From assembly GCA_017305455.1 (NCBI GenBank), contig JAFKKO010000139.1, positions 1 through 39,479 on the forward strand: 39,479 bases of DNA, given 5' to 3'. Made by a program: the position numbers and the translations under genes. The notes under the pieces were generated by a model. The model had not been told where the DNA came from, did no database searches, and worked only from the letters and a program-made list of their open reading frames with translations. This document shows, in pieces, positions 16,089 through 27,773 of the stretch (within the stretch, counting starts at the first letter, position 1; the number at the start of each line of letters is the position of its first letter). Source of the stretch: Hyphomicrobiales bacterium. GTDB lineage: Bacteria > Pseudomonadota > Alphaproteobacteria > Rhizobiales > Xanthobacteraceae.

Positions 16089-16546
16089 TCTTTGCGTCTC
16101 CTCGGCGGGTGCCGGCCTGGGCCCAGAAATTCGCCGGAGATCTGCCAGTATTCGAAGAAAAGCAACCACTCGGACGTCCATGGGATGATCGTCGTCGCGA
16201 TCGACATCTCCGGGGTCCAGAACATCTCGGCCGGATCCCAGAGGCACAGCGCTGGCCAAGCGGGATTGCGGTCGTTCCAGTAGATGTGCGGCAGAAGCGT
16301 TTGGCTCGCCAGCATCTCTGCGCCGACGAGCGGATCGATCACGTGGACGGTTACGTAGTCGTTCGCGAGCTTCCATCCCTCAAAGATAGTCCGCCGAAAG
16401 TGGACGATGCGGATCCAGTAAGTCTTCGAGGCCGGCTTGAGCGGGCCTTCCCACACCGCGATCCAGCCGGCTTGGGCTGTTAGGCGGAAGTCGGGAAAGA
16501 GGCGCCGGATCTCGGCGTCCTGCTCATCGACGCTTCGGTACGTCAT
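15956..16546 (-). CDS. E2-like protein of a short type II CBASS
   Basis: A protein of 196 residues whose first 150 form an E2-like domain: PHIYWNDRNPAWPALCLWDP places the candidate catalytic Cys at residue 101, followed by WTSEWLLFFEYWQISGEF. Such stand-alone E2 proteins occur in type II-short CBASS, which lack the E1 and JAB partners, and modify the CD-NTase by a simpler route. The ATG overlaps the CD-NTase end by 23 bases. The last 44 residues overlap the patatin gene out of frame and look unlike a folded domain, so the original stop was probably lost or an indel extended the frame. The start is supported; the natural end is doubtful. Confidence 0.8.
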   Translation of the reverse strand: MTYRSVDEQDAEIRRLFPDFRLTAQAGWIAVWEGPLKPASKTYWIRIVHFRRTIFEGWKLANDYVTVHVIDPLVGAEMLASQTLLPHIYWNDRNPAWPALCLWDPAEMFWTPEMSIATTIIPWTSEWLLFFEYWQISGEFLGPGRHPPRRRKECPKPPETSDPETRARRARFRNDEFHRIGRRTGVFGSYLWMGAA

Positions 16547-17801
16547 CGGGGTGATCGCCGAAGAATTTGTGCGATGGCGCCGACCTCACGGTGCTCGGTG
16601 CTGCGACGCCACCGGCGATAGCCGCTGGGATGGCGGCTTTACCGGGCGTGAAGCGGCTCCCTGTGGATCTGACATCCTGTCCGACCCGGCTGACGTGGTC
16701 TTTTACAGCGGATCGTGCAGGCGTCTCGCCGAACAGATCCTCGAGAATCTGCTGCATCTCGGGCAGTGCGACCTCGCCGCGCAGCCGGCGGAGTTTGACG
16801 GCGAAGTCAGTGAGTTCGCGGATAAAGACTGCTTGGTCGCTCAGATCCTCTGGCCAGCGGTCTGTCAGAATATCGTCGTTGCACATCGGATTTCTGGCGG
16901 ATACTTTCTGGCCGCGATCGTGGGCCTCTCGAAGGATCGCCAGCATGCTCTCGACCTGCAAGCTGAGCTCCTCCGCAAGCGATTTGGTTTGGTTGGCATG
17001 CGTGGCCACGTAGAAGGCCAGGAGCACCGATGGTGGCAGGCGCCGGGTGCTGTGCCGCTTGTCGTAAGCGAGGTTGCGCCAGCGTTTGATCAACTGCAGC
17101 GCAATGACCGCACGCGACTTCTGGTAGGCCGGGCACTGCTCGGGCACGGGTGCGGCGTCGGCACGCTTGGACAAGATCGCTCGTTCGCGGTCGTAATCCA
17201 GCGACCGGCGCTCGAAGAAGGTGCCGAAGTCTTGGTCCGGCGGCGTCTGGGAAAGGAACCACCGCGCGAAGCCATCCGGGTTTGCGAACAGAGACTTTTT
17301 GGCCCACGGCTCCTCGGGCTTGGAGTGGAAGATCAGCCCTGTCTTCTCAAGCGTGCCGGCGAGGCGGACGGTAGGCGTCACGTCGAGGTGCATGCCATCG
17401 TAGTTGACGGTGCTGCAGCGAGTCTTCCGGTCGGTCTTGAGGTAATAGCGCGAGCCGCGGTCGCCGCGGATCGCTTCGTGAAGCGTCGAGAGCGCGTATT
17501 CCGGGTCGACGTCGATCCGGTAAGCGATATCGGCCATTACATCGATGTCGAACTCGTCGTCGCTCGAGTGGCGTGCGACTGTCGCGCCGATGGCGAAACC
17601 ACCTTGCGCATAGAAGTCGCGGATGCATCCCCTGAGAATACTGTCATCGCGCTCCAGCCATTCGTTGATGGCGTGATAGTGGTCGACGGCGAGCTGGTAG
17701 TCCGTCGGGCTGAGCTGGATTCTGATCGCCACATCGGCCAACAGCACGTCGACGATGGGATAGCTCGCGATCTGACGCAGGTAACGATCGGAATAGTTCA
17801 T
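16524..17801 (-). CDS. CD-NTase of the second CBASS
   Basis: A 425-residue nucleotidyltransferase. The active-site loop reads GGFAIGAT (residues 67-74), with Gly where most CD-NTases have Ser. The acid pair is Asp85 and Asp87 in EFDIDVMAD and the third acid is Asp140 in MHLDVTPT. A helical C-terminal domain with conserved RAVIALQLIKRWRN follows. It differs strongly from the first CD-NTase, so it probably belongs to another clade and may make another signal. The ATG has AGAAGGT just upstream. It is the first gene of a three-gene operon with the E2 protein and the broken patatin. Confidence 0.9.
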   Translation of the reverse strand: MNYSDRYLRQIASYPIVDVLLADVAIRIQLSPTDYQLAVDHYHAINEWLERDDSILRGCIRDFYAQGGFAIGATVARHSSDDEFDIDVMADIAYRIDVDPEYALSTLHEAIRGDRGSRYYLKTDRKTRCSTVNYDGMHLDVTPTVRLAGTLEKTGLIFHSKPEEPWAKKSLFANPDGFARWFLSQTPPDQDFGTFFERRSLDYDRERAILSKRADAAPVPEQCPAYQKSRAVIALQLIKRWRNLAYDKRHSTRRLPPSVLLAFYVATHANQTKSLAEELSLQVESMLAILREAHDRGQKVSARNPMCNDDILTDRWPEDLSDQAVFIRELTDFAVKLRRLRGEVALPEMQQILEDLFGETPARSAVKDHVSRVGQDVRSTGSRFTPGKAAIPAAIAGGVAAPSTVRSAPSHKFFGDHPDDVPKRR

Positions 17802-17855
17802 ATCGACCTTCTTCTATAACCTTTGTCTCAATTCTCGTTTCGTTCCTTACGCCAT

Positions 17856-17884
17856 TTTCCGGCGACCATGACGGCCGCCGGAAA
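17856..17884 (-). promoter_or_regulatory. Inverted repeat upstream of the second CBASS
   Basis: TTTCCGGCG (17856-17864) and CGCCGGAAA (17876-17884) form a perfect nine-base inverted repeat with an 11-base spacer, 55-83 bases before the CD-NTase start. It could be an operator for a dimeric regulator or a leader hairpin. No clear -35/-10 pair is seen beside it. Confidence 0.4.
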
Positions 17885-18118
17885 TCTCACACTATCTCAC
17901 CCTCAAGTAGCGTGTGATCGCAATCTAGAAGCGTTAACTTCCCTACGGAAATGCTTTCGTTCCATTTGCGGAAGTGCATTGGGTCAGTGCGGAAAAACTA
18001 TGGTTCCTCTGACAACATTTGCGGTCGCCGACGAGCACCGGTTGTACTGTCGCAAGCTTCTCATTTTGAACAGGTGCTCAGCCTTTCCTATCAGCTTCAC
18101 GGCCCTGTAGGCCCAAGT
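17885..18118. other. Spacer upstream of the second CBASS, no gene seen
   Basis: No convincing reading frame, RNA gene or repeat is visible here. It presumably holds the promoter of the second CBASS operon and the distal part of the nrdJ 3' region. Confidence 0.4.
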
Positions 18119-18224
18119 TCGCGCGATATTCGTTCGAAATGTATCGCGCGAGCTTATTGGGCGGAGATACCTAAGCGGACCTATTTTGCTCGGTATCGCG
18201 GACGTATTGTCGCCTATCGCGGAC
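18119..18224. repeat. Inverted repeat and iterated GCGGAC motif
   Basis: TCGCGCGATA (18119-18128) and TATCGCGCGA (18142-18151) form a perfect 10-base inverted repeat with a TTCGAA palindrome in the spacer. Next to it TATCGCGGAC occurs twice (18194-18203 and 18215-18224), 21 bases apart, with a related CTAAGCGGAC at 18171-18180. Spacing close to two helical turns suggests cooperative protein binding. The cluster lies just past the nrdJ stop and at the right edge of the defence island. Confidence 0.5.
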
Positions 18225-18263
18225 ACATTATGCCCGGTACAACAGCGACAGTCGTGCTGCTTT

Positions 18264-22025
<3,762 letters not shown>

Positions 22026-22697
22026 CGTCTTCGTGCCCCGTCATTTGCCGGCGCGCACCCCGCCCAGAGGTTACGCCGGAGATTTCAAATTTGCGAACCC
22101 AAGGCTCGCACCACCCGTTCAACCCGCCGGGTGGACCCGGTTTCTCATTGTCATGAACAGCGGACTCGGTGACCGGCCTGTTCGGCCGCGCGGCCCTCGC
22201 TGTTCAACGCCCCAAACTGCTTCCTTTTCCGCGCCCGCCATAGCCCGGCGCGCCCCGTTCTGAAGGGGCGGACAAAGCCGCCATCCGCGGCCTCGACCGG
22301 CCTGGCGGAGTGGGTTTTCGTTGCCTTTTCGGAAGTGCCCGGTGCGCTACTCCAACCTTTGCCCCGAACGCTCCAAAGCTAGGCCGACTCCGATCAACCC
22401 GTCAAGGATTAGTATGTAATCCTGAATCAAACGCTAAATATGGTGGAAAACGCGATTTTCCAGCGGAAGAACTCGACGCTGGAAGGGACCTCGCGAGGGC
22501 AAGTATGCGTGAGTCCCTGCGGAATCCAAAGGCGAATCCGGCCTTTGCGGCGGTTCCCCACGGACCTCGCCGGACCGTGCGGAAATGCTGATTGGGTATG
22601 CAACGAAAGCGCCCAATTCGGGTGGACCGCATGCGCGGCGCGTGGCTTTCTCCCCATCTTCCACAATGCGGTGGAATCAAATTCAGGAACCAAGTTT
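22026..22697. promoter_or_regulatory. Divergent region between nrdJ and the DMT transporter
   Basis: About 670 bases with no convincing gene. On the minus strand, in the presumed nrdJ leader, GAACAGCG (22155-22162) and CGCTGTTC (22198-22205) can pair around an inner palindrome GGCCGCGCGGCC (22184-22195), suggesting a branched RNA structure about 130-180 bases before the start codon. Further upstream TTGACG, 17 bases, CTAGCT (minus strand, near 22400) could be a promoter. An open plus-strand frame through 22440-22697 looks non-coding. Confidence 0.35.
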
Positions 22698-23636
22698 TTG
22701 GATAAGCGCACGCCCCAGGAAATTGCGAAGCCTGTCGTGGCGCCGACGCCGGCCTTGGCGCCCCCCGGCAAGAGCCGATGGATGGGCTTCGTCCTGGTCA
22801 CGATTACCGCGCTGTGTTGGGGAACCAATTGGCCGGTGCAGAAGCAGCTCATCCAGGAGTTGCCGCCATTGGTGATGCGCGGTGCGCCGGGTCTGCCGGG
22901 GGTGGTCCTGCTGGCCCTATTTGCTTTGATGAAAGGCCAGTCTCTGCGGGTGCCGCGCGAACAATGGCCGCGCCTGGTGCTTTACGGGCTTCTCAGCGTC
23001 AGTTGCTGGATGGCGTTCGTCGGATTGGGGTTGGTCTATCTTTCCGCCAGCGAGACCGCGGTGGTCGGCGCGACGATCCCGGTCTGGGCGGCGGGATTGG
23101 CTTGGCCGGTGCTGGGGGAGCGAATCACGCTCACGCGGATTATCGCGATGGCGATGGCCTTTGCCGGCATCGTGGTGCTGATGGGGGGCAACGGCGTCGC
23201 CGCGACCGGGGCGAAATTGCCAGGCATCGCGTTCGTGCTGATGGCGGCGTTCGGCTTCGCGCTGGGAGCGGTGCTGTCGAAACGGCGGCCGCTGGTTTTG
23301 CCGCCGCTGACGGCTGCGGTCTGGCAACTCGCCATCGGCTGCTTTGCCGTGACTTCTGTCGGCCTGATCTTCGAGGAGCCGCACTTCTCGGAGATGAGCC
23401 ATCTGGGCTGGGCGCTGTTCGCCTTCGCCATGATCGTGCAGGTCTGCATCGGCTATGCCTGCTGGTATGCCGCGCTGGAGCGGCTGCCGGCTTCGTCCGC
23501 AGCTCTTGGCACGCTTCTGACGCCGGTGATCGGTGTGGTCGCCAGCGCCATTGCGCTCGGTGAGCCGCTCGGGGTCAGCCAGATCGGCGCGCTGGTGCTG
23601 ACCATCGCCAGCGTGGCAATCGCATTGCGATCCTGA
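22698..23636 (+). CDS. EamA/DMT-superfamily membrane transporter
   Basis: A ten-helix transporter of the drug/metabolite superfamily built from two EamA repeats; each repeat begins with a helix like FVLVTITALCWGTNWP and GIAFVLMAAFGFALGAVLSK and ends with a helix after GE (VLGERITLTR, ALGEPLGVSQ). Substrate unknown; relatives export amino acids, nucleosides or metabolites. The frame is open from 22440, but residues before about 22698 have no transporter character. I chose the TTG at 22698, preceded by AGGA at eight bases and giving LDKRTPQEIAKPV; a GTG at 22671 or the ATG at 22782 are alternatives. Confidence 0.8.
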   Translation: MDKRTPQEIAKPVVAPTPALAPPGKSRWMGFVLVTITALCWGTNWPVQKQLIQELPPLVMRGAPGLPGVVLLALFALMKGQSLRVPREQWPRLVLYGLLSVSCWMAFVGLGLVYLSASETAVVGATIPVWAAGLAWPVLGERITLTRIIAMAMAFAGIVVLMGGNGVAATGAKLPGIAFVLMAAFGFALGAVLSKRRPLVLPPLTAAVWQLAIGCFAVTSVGLIFEEPHFSEMSHLGWALFAFAMIVQVCIGYACWYAALERLPASSAALGTLLTPVIGVVASAIALGEPLGVSQIGALVLTIASVAIALRS

Positions 23637-23654
23637 GGGGTCTGATCAAGTAAA

Positions 23655-23683
23655 AACGGCGGCGCATATCATACGCCGCCGTT
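23655..23683 (-). terminator. Intrinsic terminator between convergent genes
   Basis: AACGGCGGCG and CGCCGCCGTT form a ten-base stem with a nine-base loop. On the minus strand the stem is followed by TTTTTAC, giving a classical intrinsic terminator for the BA14K gene; on the plus strand it lies 18 bases past the DMT transporter and may serve it less efficiently. Confidence 0.8.
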
Positions 23684-23708
23684 CGATCACCAAATGCGAT
23701 CTCTTACG

Positions 23709-24149
23709 TTACGGGCAAGGATAGCGGTTGCCGTCGTTGTTCAGATAGGTGCCACTGCGAGGATCGTAGGAGCGATAACGGCGCATGCAATAAGCGACGC
23801 CATCATCCTCGACATATCCCGGAGCAGCGTAATAGCCAGGACCCGGACCGTAGCTATAACCCGGACCGTAGCCATAATAGCCATAGGGATACGAGCTGGA
23901 AGCGATGGCACCGCCAAGCAAAGCGCCCGCAGCAAGACCAGCGCCGACGCCGCCCCAACCCCAGCCGCCGCGATAGCCGCGTCCGCGCCAGCGTACCGGC
24001 GTGGTGGTGTCAGCAGTGGTTGCATGTGCGGCAGGGCCCGAGAGTGCAAGGGACGACGCTGCGGGCAGGGCGTTAGCAGTAGAAGCTGCCGCGAGAGGCA
24101 AAGCCAGGGCGACAGCGGCAACGGCAAAACCTTTTTGGAAGGTCATCAT
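23709..24149 (-). CDS. BA14K-family exported protein
   Basis: 146 residues with a signal peptide (MMTFQKGFAVAAVALALPLA, cleavage around ANA-LP), a Gly/Tyr-rich middle that includes a hydrophobic glycine zipper (GAGLAAGALLGGAIA) and repeats of GYGPG, and a C-terminal AYCMRRYRSYDPRSGTYL followed by NNDGNRYPCP. The C-terminal motif is that of the BA14K family, described first as a Brucella immunoreactive lectin-like protein and common in Hyphomicrobiales. Function in the envelope is unknown. The first of two adjacent ATGs is chosen; GGAG lies eight bases upstream. A longer open frame to 24539 lacks support. Confidence 0.85.
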   Translation of the reverse strand: MMTFQKGFAVAAVALALPLAAASTANALPAASSLALSGPAAHATTADTTTPVRWRGRGYRGGWGWGGVGAGLAAGALLGGAIASSSYPYGYYGYGPGYSYGPGPGYYAAPGYVEDDGVAYCMRRYRSYDPRSGTYLNNDGNRYPCP

Positions 24150-24429
24150 TGGCGGTACTCCAGATCCCACTCCGATAATCGGAACTCGTATGTGAAAACG
24201 CGCGGGGATACGGGCGCGTTCCAATGAGTTCCAGATTATTGTGGATTCAATTTCGGCCGTTCTGGGGCGGTTCCCGTTCAGGAACATTACAGTCTGTGAA
24301 GTTTGCAGGGTTTGCGAAGCTGAATTTCGCGGCTCATTCGCCGCGTTGCGGCAAGTCCTAGACAAGCCGGGAAGTCGATGGCATCTAGAGTCGTTCGCCG
24401 AGCTTTTCGGTGCGATCGGGATATTCGCC

Positions 24430-24837
24430 ATGAAACTGTTTTTCTTGCGATTTTTTACCTGGTGGAGCGGGTTCACCTTCGGAACCCAGCTTTGGACCTG
24501 GCGGTTCGGCGAACTGGTCGGCACTGATGCGCAGGGCAACCGCTATTTCCGGACCCGCGGCGGTAAGATTGATCCGACGCTCGGCTTCGAGCGTCGCTGG
24601 GTGCTCTACGAGGGCGAGGCGGAAGCCTCCAAGGTGCCGCCGGAGTGGCACGGCTGGCTTCATCACACGGTGGACACGCCGCCGACCGCCGAAAACTACC
24701 AGCCGCGCGAATGGGAGAAGCCGCATCGCCCCAACCCGACCGGCACGCCGGCGGCGGTGCGCCCGGCCGGTTCGACTCTGTCGACGGGTCGCCGTCCCAA
24801 GGCAACGGGCGACTACCAGCCTTGGACGCCGGCATAA
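24430..24837 (+). CDS. NDUFA12-type complex I assembly/accessory protein
   Basis: A 135-residue homologue of NDUFA12 (B17.2), an accessory subunit of NADH:ubiquinone oxidoreductase in alphaproteobacteria and mitochondria. Typical features are FTWWSGFTFGTQLWTWRFG, LVGTDAQGNRYF, RRWVLYEGEAEASKVPPEWH and GWLHHTVDTPP. The frame is open from 24241, but the family begins at the ATG at 24430 (MKLFFLRFF), so I use that. It lies upstream of the DUF2155 gene in the same direction, a pairing common in Hyphomicrobiales. Confidence 0.92.
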   Translation: MKLFFLRFFTWWSGFTFGTQLWTWRFGELVGTDAQGNRYFRTRGGKIDPTLGFERRWVLYEGEAEASKVPPEWHGWLHHTVDTPPTAENYQPREWEKPHRPNPTGTPAAVRPAGSTLSTGRRPKATGDYQPWTPA

Positions 24838-25016
24838 TAGGCCTGGACGCCGCCTGAGTTTGCCGAAGCGACGATCCCCGCAGTCCGGCGAGCGGGCTGC
24901 AACGCCTTCTGCGGGTTACGCCCTTTCTCCGCCTCAATGGCCGTGTTAACCGATGGTCCGCGCGCGGTCCGTTGCCTGTAGGATGTCGCGAGCCCGATTC
25001 GCCGAGTAGCCGCGCA

Positions 25017-25946
25017 ATGCTTCGAACCTCTGTCTCTGTCCTGCTTGCAGCGTTGATCGCAGCATCGGCCAGCGCGTTCGCGCCGACGATTGCGCAGGCT
25101 CAGATCGGCAACATTTTCTCCGACCGGCCCCGTCCGCCGGCCGGCGTTCCGCGCGGCGATCCGATGCAGGAGCCCGACGAAGAGGACGTTCCGGATTTGC
25201 CGAACCAGGGTCGTCTGCTGCCGGCGCCGACTCAGCCGCCGCCCGGATATCGCGCGCCGCCGCCGCCAGGCGCGGTGCAGTCGCAGCCCTTGCCGCCACC
25301 ACCCGGCGCGGCGGAAAATCCACCTGCCCAGCAGCCCGGCGGGCGCCCGTCTGGCGTTGCTTCGACACCGCCCGGCGCCAATCCCCTGCCGGGCCTGCCG
25401 CCCGGCCAGAAGCAGCCGCGGAATGCACCGCCGGCCCCCGCGACGTTGCAGCCGGGCGACGAGATCGTGACCGAGCCGCCGTCGGTGAAGATCGTCAACA
25501 AGCGCGCGGTGTTCTCGGGCCTCGACAAGATCACCGGCCGCATCATCAGTTTTGATGCGGAGATCGGCGAGACCGTCCAGTTCGGCGCGCTGCGGATCAA
25601 GACCGACGCCTGCTACACGCGGCCGGCCACCGAGGCCGCCAATACGGACGCCTTTGTCGAGGTCGAAGAGATCACCTTGCAGAACGAGGTGAAGCGCATC
25701 TTCTCCGGCTGGATGTTTGCCGCCAGTCCGGGTCTGCACGGCGTCGAGCATCCGATCTACGATATCTGGCTGACCGACTGTAAGGCGCCGGAGGCGACCG
25801 TCGCGGCGCAGAACAACGTCGCCAAACCGGCTCCGCCGCCAGCGCCGCCGCAACAACGCCGTTCGCCGGCTCCGCGACAGCCGGCCGCTGCGCCCGGCGC
25901 TCCGCCGCGCCCGCCGGCTGGCAGTAATTTCCCCGGATTCAGGTAA
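25017..25946 (+). CDS. DUF2155-domain exported protein, proline-rich
   Basis: 309 residues. A signal peptide (MLRTSVSVLLAALIAASASA, cleavage after IAQA) is followed by a long Pro/Gly-rich, probably disordered stretch (about 40-140), then the DUF2155 domain from VTEPPSVKIVNKRAVFSGLD to GVEHPIYDIWLTDC, with conserved Cys in DACYTRP and LTDCKAP, and a second Pro/Ala-rich tail. The domain is found in the periplasm of alphaproteobacteria next to NDUFA12 and aat; role unknown. An in-frame TTG at 24972 would add 15 residues before a better signal peptide, so I start at 25017. It ends three bases from the convergent aat gene. Confidence 0.88.
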   Translation: MLRTSVSVLLAALIAASASAFAPTIAQAQIGNIFSDRPRPPAGVPRGDPMQEPDEEDVPDLPNQGRLLPAPTQPPPGYRAPPPPGAVQSQPLPPPPGAAENPPAQQPGGRPSGVASTPPGANPLPGLPPGQKQPRNAPPAPATLQPGDEIVTEPPSVKIVNKRAVFSGLDKITGRIISFDAEIGETVQFGALRIKTDACYTRPATEAANTDAFVEVEEITLQNEVKRIFSGWMFAASPGLHGVEHPIYDIWLTDCKAPEATVAAQNNVAKPAPPPAPPQQRRSPAPRQPAAAPGAPPRPPAGSNFPGFR

Positions 25947-25949
25947 CGC

Positions 25950-26639
25950 TCAGACCGACGTCGTAGGCCGGCTTGCGATGATTTGCATGACCCTCGCTCC
26001 ATCAGGAGCAGGATCAGTCGGCAGCGCGGTGAAATCGGCGTCTTGCGCGATCGCCTGATCGAGCATGACGCGATAGCGACGTCGCGGCACTTCGACGGCG
26101 CCGAAGCTGCGCAGATGGTCGGTCACGAACTGCGTATCGAGCAGGGTGAAGCCCCCCGCGATCAGCCGCGCCACGAGATGCACGAGCGCCACCTTTGAGG
26201 CGTCCGTGGCGCGATGGAACATGCTCTCGCCGAAAAATGCGGACCCCAGCGTCACGCCATAGAGACCACCGACAAGATCGCCGTCCTTCCACACCTCGAC
26301 GCTGTGGCAATGCCCGATCTGGTGGAGCCCGGCATAGAGTTCGCGGATGCGGCGGTTGATCCAGGTGTCCTCGCGGCCCGGCTGCGGCGCGGCGCAGCCG
26401 TCGATCACCTGATCGAAGGCGGTGTCTACCGTGACGCGGAATAGCTCGGAGCGAACGGTGCGGGCAAGACGCGAGGCGACGCGAAAGCCGGCGAGGGGAA
26501 TGACGCCGCGCAATTCCGGTTCGACCCAGAACAGTGTCGGATCGTCGGCGCTCTCGGCCATCGGAAAGATGCCGCAGGCGTAGGCCCGCAACAGAACTTC
26601 CGGCGTGATTTCGGATAAGGCGGAGTCGCGCGAGCTCAT
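25950..26639 (-). CDS. aat: Leucyl/phenylalanyl-tRNA-protein transferase
   Basis: A 229-residue Aat enzyme, which transfers Leu or Phe from aminoacyl-tRNA to N-terminal Arg or Lys of proteins, making N-end-rule substrates for ClpS/ClpAP. Signatures include [14 protein letters not shown] near the start, [49 protein letters not shown], and [20 protein letters not shown], then [14 protein letters not shown]. The C-terminus carries the usual end after the catalytic fold. It follows the two-component genes on the minus strand. Confidence 0.96.
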   Translation of the reverse strand: MSSRDSALSEITPEVLLRAYACGIFPMAESADDPTLFWVEPELRGVIPLAGFRVASRLARTVRSELFRVTVDTAFDQVIDGCAAPQPGREDTWINRRIRELYAGLHQIGHCHSVEVWKDGDLVGGLYGVTLGSAFFGESMFHRATDASKVALVHLVARLIAGGFTLLDTQFVTDHLRSFGAVEVPRRRYRVMLDQAIAQDADFTALPTDPAPDGARVMQIIASRPTTSV

Positions 26640-26684
26640 AATGTAAATGATAGCTGTTTGAGGCGAGCGGCGCGACTGTTCCGC

Positions 26685-27773
26685 TCAGGCGCCGGCCGCG
26701 GCCTGCGGTTTGGGCGAGATATTCTTGCCATGAAAACGCAGCACCATGCGGGTGCCGGGATGCGCCGGATCGCGCTCGACGCTGGCTTCGAGCTTGTTGG
26801 CCATAGCGCTGACGATGCGCTGTCCCATGCCGGTCGATCGCGGATCCTGCTTGACCTGAAGCCCGACGCCATTGTCGGTGATGGCAAGCTCCATGCCGGC
26901 CTGCTCGGAGCGCAGCTCGACATGGATCGGGCCGGCGCCGTCAGGGTAAGCGTATTTCACCGCATTGATCACCAACTCGTTGACGATCATGCCGATGGCG
27001 ACGGCGCGGTCCGGGTCGATCTCGATCGGTTCGGCCTTCAGCGTCAGGCGCGACATCCGGTTGCCTTCGGCGGACCGCCGCAGATCCTCGAGCAGCGATT
27101 CCAGATATTGATTGAGCATCACGCTATTCAGATCGTGCGAGGTGTAGAGCCTGCGATGGACTTGCGCAACCGCGGCGACCCGGCCCATCGCGTTGGTCAG
27201 CGCCGCTTTCACATCGTCGTCATTGCTCGAATTGGCCTGCAGATGCAGCAGCGAGGCGATAATCTGCAGACTGTTGCCGACGCGGTGGTTGACCTCGCGC
27301 AGCAGGACTTCGCGTTCGGCGGCGAGCGCGGCATAACGGTCGCGCGCGGCATGCACCTCGGCTTCGGCGTCATCGCGCGCTTTTCGCACGCGCGCGGCGG
27401 CCAGCGCGCTTTTCACGGCGGTGTGGAGCTGGGACACGAACTCGCCCTGGGTATCCTTCACCAGATAATCGGCCGCGCCGGCCTTCAGTGCGGTGATGGC
27501 AATCTGACTGTCCTGCGATGCCGTGACGAACACCACTGGCGGAGCGTGGGGCAGGTTGTAGATCTGTTCGAGCGTCTCGAGCCCGTCGAGTCCAGGCATG
27601 TGCTGGTCGAGCGCTACCACATCGATGCCGCCCTGACGCAGACGCGCAACGCCGCTATCTCCGTCTTTGGCATGCTCGACTTCGAAGCCATGCCGTTTCA
27701 GCCCACGCTCCACCAGCCGCGCAAGACCGGCATCGTCGTCGATATAGAGAAGGGTGGGCACGGGTGACGTCAT
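26685..27773 (-). CDS. Response regulator receiver-HisKA_2 histidine kinase hybrid
   Basis: 362 residues. An N-terminal receiver domain (about 6-122) has acidic pocket residues IDDD, phospho-acceptor Asp56 in VVALDQHMPG and Lys in YLVKD. A coiled linker (about 125-155) leads to a HisKA_2-type dimerisation domain with His163 in LLREVNHRVGNSLQIIASLL and an HATPase domain with NELVINAVKYA, DNGVG and GMGQRIV. Receiver-first kinases of this sort act as intermediates in phosphorelays. Its ATG overlaps the stop of the upstream receiver gene as ATGA, so translation is coupled. Target is not evident. Confidence 0.92.
   Translation of the reverse strand: MTSPVPTLLYIDDDAGLARLVERGLKRHGFEVEHAKDGDSGVARLRQGGIDVVALDQHMPGLDGLETLEQIYNLPHAPPVVFVTASQDSQIAITALKAGAADYLVKDTQGEFVSQLHTAVKSALAAARVRKARDDAEAEVHAARDRYAALAAEREVLLREVNHRVGNSLQIIASLLHLQANSSNDDDVKAALTNAMGRVAAVAQVHRRLYTSHDLNSVMLNQYLESLLEDLRRSAEGNRMSRLTLKAEPIEIDPDRAVAIGMIVNELVINAVKYAYPDGAGPIHVELRSEQAGMELAITDNGVGLQVKQDPRSTGMGQRIVSAMANKLEASVERDPAHPGTRMVLRFHGKNISPKPQAAAGA

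Noticed and set aside
16437-17819. Open plus-strand frame of 460 codons opposite the second CD-NTase and E2 genes
   Set aside because: It shadows genes with clear catalytic motifs on the other strand and shows no domain of its own.
22440-22697. N-terminal extension of the DMT transporter
   Set aside because: The 86 residues are Cys/Arg-rich with no transporter character and would give an unusual tail.
26658-27767. Plus-strand frame of 369 codons opposite the receiver-kinase gene
   Set aside because: The opposite strand has complete receiver, HisKA_2 and HATPase motifs; this frame has none.
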